64,000 bases of DNA, taken from contig JAULJL010000029.1 of NCBI GenBank assembly GCA_030761205.1, forward strand, positions 3,293,501 through 3,357,500. Reading direction: 5' to 3'. The translations under genes were made by a program, and so were the position numbers. Of this stretch, positions 1 through 10,543 are shown piece by piece. Source of the DNA: Fremontodendron californicum. Lineage: Eukaryota > Streptophyta > Magnoliopsida > Malvales > Malvaceae. The stretch's first letter is position 1; each line of letters starts with the position of its first letter. The notes under the pieces were generated by a model. That model was not told where the DNA came from. It made no database searches and saw only the letters and a program-made list of their open reading frames with translations.

Positions 1-1864
1 CCATTTTCGTAGGAAATCACGGTGGCACTTAGCATGTGACACAAGCCTTTAAACCCCTAGGTGTCCCTAGTGGACGAGTTTAGTCTCGTGAGGGTTTACT
101 AGAACGATACCCACAAACATTGAAAAACTAAAATATAAATAAACTACATATACTAAAAATATTTACTCCTAATCCTTTCAATACAAATTAGAGACAATCT
201 TTGAACAAGTCTTATAAACTAATCAATAGCTTAAAGAATTTCACAAAAAATCATGCTTGAATGTAAATTGTTTGAGTTAAGCCAATATTAACATAACATA
301 TTTCAATCAAAATAGTGCATATTCAAACTTAATCTCAACTACTCATATGGGATACCCTCATGATTTTCACTCTTTAAAGTAGTGGTGAAGTGTTTACACT
401 CAATCAATCTCATGAAAACAGTTCTATCATATTCTTACTTGTCCACCTATTCTCCACTATTTAGATCATACAACTTCATGAATCAAGAGGTCTTTAATCA
501 AGGTTGTAATGGGGCCAAGGGGTTTGTAATGTGGTTGAAGAACAAAAGGATAAAGATATCACAAAGGTTCCAAAGAGTTCATAAAGTTTAGAGACATAAA
601 AAGATCATACAAATAAAACTTCTCAAAACTCTTATAAAGCACATAATAACATAGGCTAAATATTCATGTTGAGCGTTTGCATCATTCTAACCAACTTTGT
701 AACATCTTTTTCTTTACTTTAACTAGAAGTTCAAGAGAAGATTTTTTTAATTTTTTTTAATATGGGAATGTATTTGACAATGATCCCTTTCTTTTTCTCT
801 TGACTTTTTTCTTTCTTTTCCCCCCCACACTTATTTCTTGTTTCTAACCCAAATTTTCAATAAATCTTCCTTGTCTTTGCAACTTGTCTCAAAACATGCT
901 AATTCATCTTTGGAACAAAGGTAAAGATATAAGTATATTTAGGTTAGGGACAAGTTATGGTTACCAAAGAGATAGCTTATTCAATGTAGGCTCAAATTGG
1001 TTCACTAAGGGTGTGTTCTCTTGGAACAATAATAATGGATGGCTGTTTGGCTCTGGTTATAATCCTAATGCCTCTATCATATTCATGTTGTCACATGTAT
1101 CAATATAGTCTCAAACGGTTTAAAGCAAGTTCTAGAGAATCATGTAATAATAAGAGCACTCAAGAAAGAAATTAGATTGATTTGTATAATGCATCAATCA
1201 TTATAGGCTCAAAAACTCACAAGGATGATTATACAAGTCAGATTAAGTCTAAACATTCTTCTTTCTCAATCAACATATCATATTAACATTGGCTCATAAA
1301 AAGGTTGACATCAAGCTCAATTCTCATGAAAATCTTCTCACTAATAAATCTGTTTTAGACTTATGCAATTCATATCTCATCATTGTATTAAAAAGGAACT
1401 AAAACACACTAAAAAAAAAATAATAATAATAATAAAGACTCATAAAAAAAAAAATAGTAGACAAAAATAAAAGAAATCCTAAATCATTCCCCCCACACTT
1501 AATTCTTACATTGTCCTCAATGTAAGTCTATTAACCCAAATGAAAGAATCATGTGTAAGAGAAAAGAACTAATAACATAAGAATAGGAACAACTAAGACT
1601 CAAAACAAAACAAAACCATGCAACCTAAATAATCCTAAAATACTAAACAAAAATTAACAAGTAAACATAAAAAGATTAAAATCAAACTGACAAGGTATGT
1701 CTCAAGTCTCCCTTACTCAGACCTTGTTCAGAATGAATACTTTTAAATGGCTTTAAACACAAATTTTTTTTTTTTTTTGAAGGTAAAATTTAGGATATAT
1801 TACCTGTAGAGGTTGCTAACCACTTATTATAACTGAGACACAACAAACAAAATGTTAGATAATG
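1..1864 (-). other. Element G 3' untranslated region
   Basis: Reverse complement of the region after LOG in elements A, D and E. It holds G-rich polypurine-like tracts (complement of AAGTGTGGGGGG) at 1489-1500 and near 821-832. A perfect 9-bp hairpin lies at 1505-1526 beside the first. The region carries one copy (about 1683-1740) of a segment that is tandemly duplicated in A, D, E and F. An antisense 69-codon frame (382-591, plus) is shared with the other copies. I see no convincing sense-strand gene. Confidence 0.75.
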
Positions 1865-2514
1865 TCACAAAGACAAAGGGCAATCCACTCCTTGCTCGTC
1901 CATATCTCTTTTTCTTTTTCCGAGCGTTTGCGAAACAACCGTAGCAGATAAACACTCATAAGCTTGGAGCTTTTTGAGTAAATCTTCCATGGTTGTAGCA
2001 GAAATTATGGTTCTCCTTGCCTCTGAAAACATGAATCCATTATCCACAGCATTATCTAAATATGAAAGCAAATTACTAAAATAACCATTAATATTAAGCA
2101 AACCAATGGGTTTCTTATTTGTGACCAAAGATGACCAAGAAGCCACGCAAGCTATTTCTTCCAATGTACCCAGACCTCCTGGTAGAGCAATGAATGCATC
2201 GGCAGAATGGTACATGATTGTCATCCGTTCAGGGATACTCCAGACTTGTATTTCCTTACCCACGGTAGGTCCACAAAAATCTGTGAATAGTTTTGGCACG
2301 ATTCCTAGAACTGGACTTCCTCCGGCGTGTGCTGCTGTAGCGACTGCTCCCATTAAACCCGTACTACCGCCTCCATAAATCAACTGGATCTTTTGTTGCG
2401 CAAGTATTACTCCAACTCTTATGGCTTCATCAGCAAATATGTGTTATTTTTCCCTGGATAAGCACCTCCAAAGACACAAATTTTTTTAATGCGCTAGGAC
2501 GAAGTACTTTCCAT
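1865..2514 (-). pseudogene. LOG-like cytokinin riboside monophosphate phosphoribohydrolase, broken copy (element G)
   Basis: Same gene as the intact LOG-like frames in A, D, E and F. Here codon 7 (CAG in the other copies) is a TAG stop at 2494-2496. Near 2440 there are two extra bases in the stretch coding for the N-terminal loop, giving a second, frameshift lesion. The remaining 172-codon frame (1865-2383) keeps YGGGSTGLMG and PGGLGTLEE, but it lacks the first strand and loop of the nucleotide-binding fold and is unlikely to be active. The two lesions show the gene is not needed in this copy for transposition, or decayed after insertion. Confidence 0.88.
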
Positions 2515-2874
2515 TTTTTTTTTCGAGTGCCTCAAAGAGAATGAGTACATTGTGTAATATATAGAGGACTGAGTAGTGAATCAGACAAGAGTAATAATGT
2601 CGCCGAAAGTGTATTTGACCTGTCAGAAGAAAATGTTAACCTAACAAAAGATTTTTGCGTGATTTCAGGAAGAAAATCAAAAAGAGAAGAAAAATCAACC
2701 GTAAAAGACCAATAAAAAAAAACGAGAATAATTACACAAATCGAACAACACGTAAATTAAACCGAAATAAAGTTATTGCAAATCAAACCAAAAGCTGAGA
2801 AGTTATTTATTGCAGTTGTGATTGTGGCTCACATCTTCCTCTGGTTTTACGTCCAGAAACGGCTTAAACGCCTT

Positions 2875-3404
2875 CTATGAGTCGAGGATATGCTTCCCAT
2901 CCAGTTTTCTTACAAGCTGGCAAACAGGATCTTTTAACATCAGATTCCCAAGATGTTGCCATTCCCTTGCGGCCATAAATCAAGAATTTCTCTTTGTACG
3001 TCTCCACTAGGATGCGTCTCAAGAGAAAGTTGGATATTACCCAAATTCTCCTTACTCAGTCCATCCTTAATGAATTCAATTTTATCATCTCGATTAGAGG
3101 ACGGAATCCCAATAGAACGACATTTACCGTTACACGTCCATCGTGCACATTTGTGGCAATTTGAACTCATGCGCTTTGCTCGTCGCTTCTTTGCAAAAGT
3201 GCTTCTACCTGTACCTGGTAAATGCAAAACAGGAAGATATTCATCTTCACGTACATTGGCTTCAATTATCCAACGTATGTCTGCAGGAATCCCTTTGTGC
3301 ATAAGCATTCTTAATCTTTCAAATCGAACTTGGTAAAGCTTCAGTAAAATATTTCGAGGAAAAGGAGGAAATCGTTTTTGCAATCTTGTGAGAATATCAT
3401 CCAT
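2875..3404 (-). pseudogene. CRP-like zinc-finger protein, frameshifted copy (element G)
   Basis: Homologous to the 178-codon frame at 22716-23252. The start MDDILTRLQK, the GRS motif, the basic AKKRRAKR run and the four-cysteine cluster are all still coded. A 7-bp deletion near 2969, relative to the other copies, shifts the frame after residue 146, so the last 32 residues are replaced by a short tail and the frame ends at 2940. The zinc-finger part remains open, so a C-terminally truncated product is possible. A pyrimidine tract followed by CAG precedes the ATG, as in the other copies. Confidence 0.85.
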
Positions 3405-3908
3405 CCTGAAAAAAAAAATGAAAAAATTGAAAGAGAAATTGGAAGAGAAATTTATATACAATATCAGTTTTGTGGGTAGCTGATGGAACCGATTTAAATA
3501 ATCACGGAGTACCGTTATCCGCCATTTAACCGGGATAAAAATAAATAAAAATTATATTTACATCTAGTTATTTTTAAAACAAGGATCAGAAAGAAAAACA
3601 GCATAAGAAGACTCAAAAACAAAACACTCTAAATAAAATCCTAAATTCTTCCCCCCACACATAATTTTTACATTGTCATTAATGTAATGCTATTAACCCA
3701 AATGAAAGAATCATGTGTAAGTGAAAAGAACTAATAAACAAAATAAACTTATGCAGCCTAAATGAACTTAAAAACAATAAACACAATTAACAAAGAAACA
3801 TAAGAAAAAGATAAAGAAAAAGAGAGCAAATCTGAGGATGGCAGTTTGGCAATGCTTTCACTAATTAGGCTGCCTCCCCCAATTAGCACTTCATTGATTG
3901 TTTTCAGC
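3405..3908 (-). other. Element G spacer between Gag-derived frame and CRP
   Basis: No gene seen. It contains a hairpin just after the gag-like stop (3861-3886) and a second polypurine-like tract (complement of TGTGTGGGGGG, about 3650-3660). It also holds the conserved leader of the CRP cassette, with a TATATAAAT-like box near 3455 and a pyrimidine tract ending in CAG immediately before the CRP start. Confidence 0.6.
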
Positions 3909-4847
3909 CTAGCCAATTCCCCTTCTTGGCTTTTTAGGATCTTTTGGCTTAGACATGAAACTTCTCGGATTTTTGCGTTTTGGAGGAAGTTTTCTTTGCA
4001 AAACAGCCAATGCATTCTCCCCCACACGTATTATTTCATCATTCTTGGTGGGGTATAGCTCTTTGAGGAATTGTGCATATCTTGGTACTTGTCTAATGGC
4101 ATCCACAAGCAAGCTGTTTAAGGTTTCCAAAAATTGTTGTTCATGTTCCTCCTTCTTGGACTTTGCAAATCTGCTAGGAAAAAGTGGAGAAGAAACATTA
4201 GTAGAAATAAGAACCTTAAAAGCTACCTGAGGTGTCAAAGTACTCTCAATTTGAATGGTGGCTTCATTATCCTCAAGAAGTGAATCCATCTTTGGTTTTA
4301 TCTCATCCTCATCTTGTTCCTCATTTCTCAAGGTCACAATAGTAGCATTCTCCTTTGGGTTAATCACCGTTTGGGAAGGGAGTGCTAGAGATCTTTCTGT
4401 TACTAATTCCACCATACTACTAGCCAATAGGCTCATTTGCTTTTCCAAACTCTGGATGCTTGCCCTTGTTTCCTGTTGAAATTGCAAAGTATTAGTAACA
4501 AGAGAATCGACAAGATCTTCTAAAGAAGTACCTGAGTTTTGAGTCATATGTGGTGGTTGAAGAAGATCCGGTTCTTGAGACCATGATTGATTGAAGCTAG
4601 ATGGATGAGTGTAATTGGCATAAGGATCTATTTCTTGGTAATTTTTCGAGTAGCCATAATTAGTACGATCCCACCATCCCTCATGGTAAGTGTTTGAGTA
4701 ATGATCATACTGTTGGTCTTGGAACACTTGATGGCCTTGACATCCTCCCATGGCCAATTGTTGAACTGGGGAGATGAGATTGGCTTGTTGATTCTCCATG
4801 TTCATGTATGCCACTAACTCTTCAAGTGTTAGATTGCTTAATTCCAT
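3909..4847 (-). CDS. Gag-derived protein of non-autonomous element G (312 aa)
   Basis: A 312-codon frame starting MELSNLTLEE. It aligns with residues of about 270-585 of the full Gag in A: shared blocks are VQQLAMGG, QNSGTSLEDLV, QFQQET, PKENA and PFPSRFAKSKKEE, followed by a basic tail ending KKPRRGIG. The capsid-like N-terminal domain, the CCHC zinc knuckle and the protease of full Gag are absent. The start after an A-rich tract matches that in B, D and E. This is the most divergent of the four copies yet still open. It could be a packaging or RNA-binding cofactor; the function is inferred only. Confidence 0.75.
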   Translation of the reverse strand: MELSNLTLEELVAYMNMENQQANLISPVQQLAMGGCQGHQVFQDQQYDHYSNTYHEGWWDRTNYGYSKNYQEIDPYANYTHPSSFNQSWSQEPDLLQPPHMTQNSGTSLEDLVDSLVTNTLQFQQETRASIQSLEKQMSLLASSMVELVTERSLALPSQTVINPKENATIVTLRNEEQDEDEIKPKMDSLLEDNEATIQIESTLTPQVAFKVLISTNVSSPLFPSRFAKSKKEEHEQQFLETLNSLLVDAIRQVPRYAQFLKELYPTKNDEIIRVGENALAVLQRKLPPKRKNPRSFMSKPKDPKKPRRGIG

Positions 4848-4959
4848 CTTTTTTTTTTTTTCAAAATTTGAAAAGAAAAACATGTATGTACAAGAAAATA
4901 ATACTAATTAGAACTGAAAATAAGAATAAACCAAGTAACAAATAAACTAAAGAAAACAA

Positions 4960-4977
4960 TCCCCGGCAACGGCGCCA
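4960..4977 (-). other. Primer binding site, tRNA-Asp type (element G)
   Basis: The complement reads TGGCGCCGTTGCCGGGGA, matching the 3' end of plant tRNA-Asp. It lies 6 nt inside the 5' LTR end, as in all other copies here. Confidence 0.9.
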
Positions 4978-4983
4978 AAAATT

Positions 4984-6844
4984 TGATGCACCCAAAAGAG
5001 TGTATCTTATTTAACCTTGCACTAAAAAGATCAATTGTAAGTATAATGATTAGCAAGGGTCTAGTCCTCAGGGATTGGGTTTTAATCTACGAGTTATTAG
5101 TTTATAACTTACGTTCAAAGAAAATAATAAAAGAAAAGGGGTTTTTGAAGCCAGATTTAAACTAAAGTAAATAATAAGAATAAGATGCAAGGCGGTATAA
5201 CCAGCCAATAAAAATGTATATACTAAATTAGGCGGTATAACCAGCCAATAAAAATATATATACTAAATTAGGCGGTATAACCAGCCAATAAAAATAAAAC
5301 AAAGTTAATATACAAATTAGGCGGTATAACCAGCCAATAAAAATAAATATACTTTTAAAAATAAGCAAACTAGAAAAGTAAGAAAACAAGTAAGTAAGAA
5401 GAATCAAATATGAAAAATATGGTTAAGGTTTCATTCTCCACCACTAGACATCATTAAGAATCAATTTCAGATCAATCAATATCAACCAACTATCAAAGTT
5501 AACAACCGTAGATAACAACAAGCTCTGTTATCCCAATCTTTCCTTAGTTTGTCGTTAAATAGAACAAGCTCTCTATTTAATCTCTAACCATTAAACAACC
5601 TAGAATAAGCTCTCTAAATTCAATTTAATGGCAGCTTTATGATGAGAAAGATAGGTTGATCTAAGCAACAAACACATAAGCTCGGATTGTTCAACTTAGG
5701 TTATGTTCCACTTTGCAATTATTGAAAACTTGACCATAATCATTAATCACAAATTGCCACTTATGAATAGGAAATCAAGACAATTACACGGATCAAGACT
5801 CCTAAACTAGCAATAGATAATTATCAAGATCTATCTAGTTGTACACCTAAATAAATCAAGACAACATCATGAACAATTCTTGTAGAAGAACATAAGCAAC
5901 TTTGATAGAAAATTAATGATAGATAGAATCTGAAAATCAATCACAAAACATGTCTAGGGCTTTGAAATCACCCTTAACCAAATAGAAGTTTAGCCTAGCA
6001 TAGGCATTGTAAACATAAACATAAAATTAATGACAATCTAAGAAGGAAATAAAAGAAAGAAAGAAGAAGAAGAAAATAAAGAAAAAGAAAACTAGAGAAA
6101 AGAAAGAAGAAGAAAACTTAGAGAATTTATTACAATGGCTAATTTCCTACCAATGTACAATGTGATCCTCTACAATCATCCAAGGCCCTCTATTTATACA
6201 CATTTTGGAGGGCTAAATGACAAGAGGCAAGCTTTACAAATTTCAAAGGTAGGTATAATAGGTGGGTGCATTTTTCTAACAATTTTCGTCATATTGTATG
6301 ACAATTTTGATCAGCCAACTTGATGGTCGATTTTGTCAATTTTGGAGGCCTGATCTGATCACATGGTCTTCTAGAAAAATGTTCCCCTATCAGTTACTGA
6401 TCCATAGCCGTTGGAATCAGCTCATTTGCTGATGTGGATAAGAAGATATGGGCAAAATACGAAAACAGGTCAGCACAGCCGTCATTGCACATCAGCCAAC
6501 TTGATGGTCGATTTCGCTAGGGAAAACGACTGCGTTTCAAGAAGTGTAAAACATAAAAAAGATAGATATGCCTCTTAAATTTGCACGGTTAAAGTTTCAG
6601 CCTTATTGCTTCAGTGAAACTCGAGATATAGCTGATATGGCAAAAGGTGTCGGAACTGGAACTGAACTGGATTTGCCCTTAATTCTAGTAATCTGAAATC
6701 ACTCAAAGAAACTTGTGAAAAACACCAAATTACATAAAAATATAAAAGATCATAAACACAATTAGACTAAACAATAATAACTCATATTTGACACAAAACA
6801 ATAATAAAACATAACTAAAAACTATATAATTATACGAGTTATCA
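4984..6844 (-). repeat. 5' LTR of element G (minus strand)
   Basis: 1,861 bp, bounded by TGAT...ATCA. TATAAATA is at 6198-6191 on the minus strand. One 181-bp U3 unit is present, and four copies of the 21-bp unit TTATTGGCTGGTTATACCGCC lie at about 5191-5342. Its U5 tail, near 4990-5160, differs from the other LTRs and matches only the 5' LTR of D. Confidence 0.9.
6191..6198 (-). promoter_or_regulatory. TATA box of element G 5' LTR
   Basis: The complement of TATTTATA is TATAAATA, in the same conserved context (TGTGTATAAATAGAGGGCC) as every LTR of the family; it marks the U3/R boundary region. Confidence 0.7.
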
Positions 6845-7762
6845 GAAATCTTGATTTAAATCACATTTCAAGACTGAAACCCCAAACTTAGACTGCCTAA
6901 AAGCTATAACCCTAAGACAAAAGAATGCCTAAGCTATAACTCCAAGACAAGAATATCTGAAACCCCAAAATCTTGTTATTGATTTTGTTTTGATAGTATC
7001 TAAACCAACTTCCAAAAATGAAACCCCAAGCGAAAACTACCCTAAAAACTATAACTATTAGACAAAAAAATGCCTAAAGCTATATCCCCTAAGACAAGTA
7101 TGTCTGAAACTCCAAAACGATAAAGTTGAGAGAAACTCCAACACCCTATGGTATAGAAGATAAAAAGATTTGACCTGATTGGTTCTTAAGCTCTGATACC
7201 AACTGATGTAAACCCTAGGGGTTAAACCCTTTGAACCCACTACCAAATTGAAATATCCTAACCCCAAAAAAGCCAAGATTCAGGCAAAGAAAACTTAAAC
7301 CCTTAGAAAGCCTATTTTAAAGAACCTAGATTAAGCATGTAAGCTAGACCCTAAGAACTCTCGTTTCAAGAACCTAAGTTTGATAGGTTGAACGCCACAA
7401 AGAAAGAATTCTTTGATAAGTTCCTAAGTCCTGTCAAGAACTAAAAAGAGTGAAACACTCACTTGAATAAATTCAATTCAATAGATTAATAATGGTTGCT
7501 GAAGTAGATGGCTAAACAAGGGTATTTATAGCCTCCCTACTAACCCTAATTCAACTAGGCTAAGAACTCCTAATACAAATGAAACTCCGTGGCAGCCAAA
7601 GACTTCTAACCTAATAACAATAGGATTCAGCCAGACCTACTTACATAATTAAAAGAAAGCTTAACTATGGGCTGAACATGCTTAAGCCCAATCCTAATAA
7701 ATTTAAAAGATGCCCAATAGTTTAATGAGGGTAGTCCCTACAAGCTTATTGGACATGTTACA
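6845..7762 (-). mobile_element. Ty1/copia-type LTR element remnant
   Basis: On the minus strand an LTR-like sequence starts TGTAAC (7762), has TATAAATA at 7530-7523, and ends TTACATCA at 7204 (559 bp). It is followed after 2 nt by TGGTATCAGAGC (7201-7190), the initiator tRNA-Met PBS typical of plant copia elements. The internal part 7189-6845 has imperfect repeats around CTATAACCCTAAGAC and no supported coding frame. Element G cuts it at 6844. The rest is outside the window, so the pairing of LTRs and superfamily are inferred from the PBS alone. Confidence 0.65.
7190..7201 (-). other. Primer binding site, initiator tRNA-Met type
   Basis: The complement of GCTCTGATACCA is TGGTATCAGAGC, the common PBS of plant copia elements, two nt from the putative LTR end. 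Confidence 0.7.
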
Positions 7763-7774
7763 CAAGTCAGTCCC

Positions 7775-8591
7775 TGATGCACCCAAAAGAGTCTATCTAA
7801 TTTAACCTTGCACTTAAAAAGAATCAATTGTAGAGTATAGTGATTAGCAAGGGTCGAGTCCTCAGGGATTGGGTTTTAGTTTATAAGTTAATAGTTTAAA
7901 ACTTAAATTCAAGGAAAACAAAAGAAAATTGGGTTTTGAAATAGTTTTAAAAATAAGCAAACAAGAAAAGTAAGATGCAAGTAAGAAATAAGAAATCAAA
8001 TATGAGAGAAATATGGTAAAGGTTTCATTCTCCACCACTAGACATCATTAAGAATCAACTTCAAATCTATCAATATCAACCAACTATCAATGTTAACAAC
8101 CGTAGATAACAACAAGCTCTGTTACCCCAATCTTTCCTTAGTTTGTCGTTAAATAGAAAAAACTCTCTATTTAATCTCTAACCATCAAACAACCTAGAAT
8201 AAGCTCTCTAAATTCAATTTAATGGAAGTTTATCATGAGAAAGATAGGTTGATCTAAGCAACAAACACATAAGCTCTGATTGTTCAACTTAGGATATGTT
8301 CCACTTTGCAATTATCGAAAACTTGACCATAATCATTAATCATAAATTGCCACTTATGAATAGGAAATCAAGACAATTACACGGATCAAGACTCCTAAAC
8401 TAGCAATAGATAATTACCAAGATCTATCTAGTTGTACACCTAAATAAATCAAGACAACATCATAAACAATTCTTGCAGAAGAACATAAGCAACTTTGATA
8501 GAAAATTAATGATAGATATATTCTGAAAATCAATTACAAAATATGCCTAGGGCTTTGAAATCACCCTTAACCAAATAGAATTTTAGCCTAG
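7775..8591 (-). repeat. Element H: truncated older Athila-type LTR
   Basis: Begins TGATGCACCC (LTR end) and covers U5 and part of R on the minus strand until element C interrupts it. No PBS lies on the outer side, so the 7775 end faces flanking DNA and this is a solo LTR or a 3' LTR. It diverges more from the other LTRs and lacks the 21-bp GGCTGGTTATACCGCC minisatellite. Only 12 bp (7763-7774) separate it from the copia-type LTR. Confidence 0.8.
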
Positions 8592-10436
8592 TGATAACTC
8601 GTATAATTATATAGTTTTTAGTTATGTTTTATTATTGTTTTGTGTCAAATACGAGTTATTATTGTTTAGTCTAATTGTGTTTATGATCTTTTATATTTTT
8701 ATGTATTTTGGTGTTTTTCACAAGTTTCTTTGAGTGATTTCAGATTACTAGAATTAAGGGCAAATCCAGTTCAGTTCCAGTTCCGACACCTTTTGCCATA
8801 TCAGCTATATCTCGAGTTTCACTGAAGCAATAAGGCTGAAATTTGTGGCCATGCAAAGCTAAGAGGCATATCTATCTTTTTGATGTTTTACACTTCTTGA
8901 AACGGAGTCGTTTTCCCTAGCGAAATCGACCATCAAGTTGGCTGATGTGCAATGATGTCTGTGCTGACATGTTTTCGTATTATGCCCATATCTTCTTATC
9001 CACATCAGCAAATGAGCTGATTCCAACGGCTATGGATCAGTAACTGATAGGGTAACATTTGTCTAGAAGACCACGTGATCAGATAAGGCCTGCAAAATTG
9101 ACAAAATCGACCATCAAGTTGGCTGATCAAAATCGTCATGTATGACGAAAATTGTTAGAAAATGCACCCACCTATTATACCTACCTTTGAAATTTGTAAA
9201 GCTTGTCTCTTGTCATTTAGCCCTCCAAAATGTGTATAAATAGAGGGCCTTGGGTGATTGTAAGGGATCATATTGGAGATTGGTAGGATATTAGCCATTT
9301 TAACAAAATTCTCTAAGTTTTCTTCTTCTTTCTTTTCTCTAGTTTTCTTTTTCTTTAGAAAGAGCAAGGGGTTGGATAATTAATATTCTTCCTCTTCTTC
9401 TTTCTTTCTTTTATTTTCTTCTTAGATTTTCTTTAATTTTATGTTTATGTTTACAATGCCTATGCTAGGCTAAACTTCTATTTGGTTAAGGGTGATTTCA
9501 AAGCCCTAGACATGTTTTGTGATTGATTTTCAGATTCTATCTATCATTAATTTTCTATCAAAGTTGCTTATGTTCTTCTACAAGAATTGTTCATGATGTT
9601 GTCTTGATTTATTTAGGTGTACAACTAGATAGATCTTGATAATTATCTATTGCTAGTCTAGGAGTCTTGATCCGTGTAATTGTCTTGATTTCCTATTCAG
9701 AAGTGGCAATTTGTGATTAATGATTATGGTCAAGTTTTCAATAATTGCAAAGTGGAACATAACCTAAGTTGAACAATCCGAGCTTATGTGTTTGTTGCTT
9801 AGATCAACCTATCTTTCTCATCATAAAGCTGCCATTAAATTGAATTTAGAGAGCTTATTCTAGGTTGTTTAATGGTTAGAGATTAAATAGAGAGCTTGTT
9901 CTATTTAACGACAAACTAAGGAAAGATTGGGATAACAGAGCTTGTTATTATCTACGGTTGTTAACTTTGATAGTTGGTTGAAATTGATAGATCTGAAATT
10001 GATTCTTAATGATGTCTAGTGGTGGAGAATGAAACCTTAACCATATTTTTCATATTTGATTCTTCTTACTTACTTGTTTTCTTACTTTTCTAGTTTGCTT
10101 ATTTTTAAAAGTATATTTATTTTTATTGGCTGGTTATACCGCCTAATTTGTATATTAACTTTGTTTTATATTTATTGGCTGGTTATACCGCCTAATTTAG
10201 TATATATATTTTTATTGGCTGGTTATATCGCCTTGCATCTTATTCTTATTATTTACTTTAGTTTAAATCTGATTTCAAAAACCCATTTTCTTTTATTGTT
10301 CTTGAATTTAAGTTTTAAACTATCAACTTATAAACTAAAACCCAATCCCTGAGGACTCGACCCTTGCTAACTACTATACTTACAATTGATCTTTTTAGTG
10401 CAAGGTTAAATAAGATACACTCTTTTGGGTGCATCA
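8592..10436 (+). repeat. 5' LTR of element C
   Basis: 1,845 bp, TGATAACTCG to GGGTGCATCA. It has one 181-bp U3 unit, TATAAATA at 9235-9242, and three 21-bp minisatellite units at about 10121-10232. Same length as the LTR of F, with few base differences by eye. Confidence 0.92.
9235..9242 (+). promoter_or_regulatory. TATA box of element C 5' LTR
   Basis: TATAAATA in the conserved family context; transcription should start about 30 nt downstream. Confidence 0.7.
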
Positions 10437-10442
10437 AATTTT

Positions 10443-10460
10443 TGGCGCCGTTGCCGGGGA
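10443..10460 (+). other. Primer binding site, tRNA-Asp type (element C)
   Basis: TGGCGCCGTTGCCGGGGA, six nt after the LTR end. Confidence 0.9.
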
Positions 10461-10543
10461 TTGCTTTCTTTAGTTTATTAGTTTATTGGTTTATTCTTAT
10501 TTTCTGTTCTAATTATTTACTTTCTTATTTTTTTTATTAGTGA

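Larger units (their letters stand above)
1..6844 (-). mobile_element. Element G: non-autonomous Athila-type LTR retrotransposon, 3' end outside window
   Basis: Read on the minus strand the order is 5' LTR (6844-4984), tRNA-Asp PBS (4977-4960), Gag-derived frame, CRP-like pseudogene, LOG-like pseudogene and a 3' untranslated region that runs off the left edge about 75 nt before the expected polypurine tract. No reverse transcriptase or integrase is present, so it would need proteins from copies such as A or F. It interrupts a copia-type remnant at 6845; GAAAT (6845-6849) is the expected target duplication, but its partner is outside the window. Both cargo genes are broken while the Gag-derived frame is open. 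Confidence 0.9.

Noticed and set aside
5191..5342. Regularly spaced 21-bp repeats that could be taken for a CRISPR-like array
   Set aside because: This is a minisatellite inside plant LTRs, with near-identical spacers and the same position in every LTR.
6845..7260. CCCTAA-like strings suggesting telomeric repeats
   Set aside because: Irregular, not tandem TTTAGGG arrays; they lie in the internal part of the copia-type remnant.
7058..7276. 72-codon minus-strand frame across the copia-type PBS and LTR end
   Set aside because: It crosses an LTR/PBS boundary and shows no homology I recognise.
10443..10460. Match to tRNA-Asp that could suggest a tRNA gene
   Set aside because: Only the 18-nt 3' end is present beside an LTR, as expected of a primer binding site.
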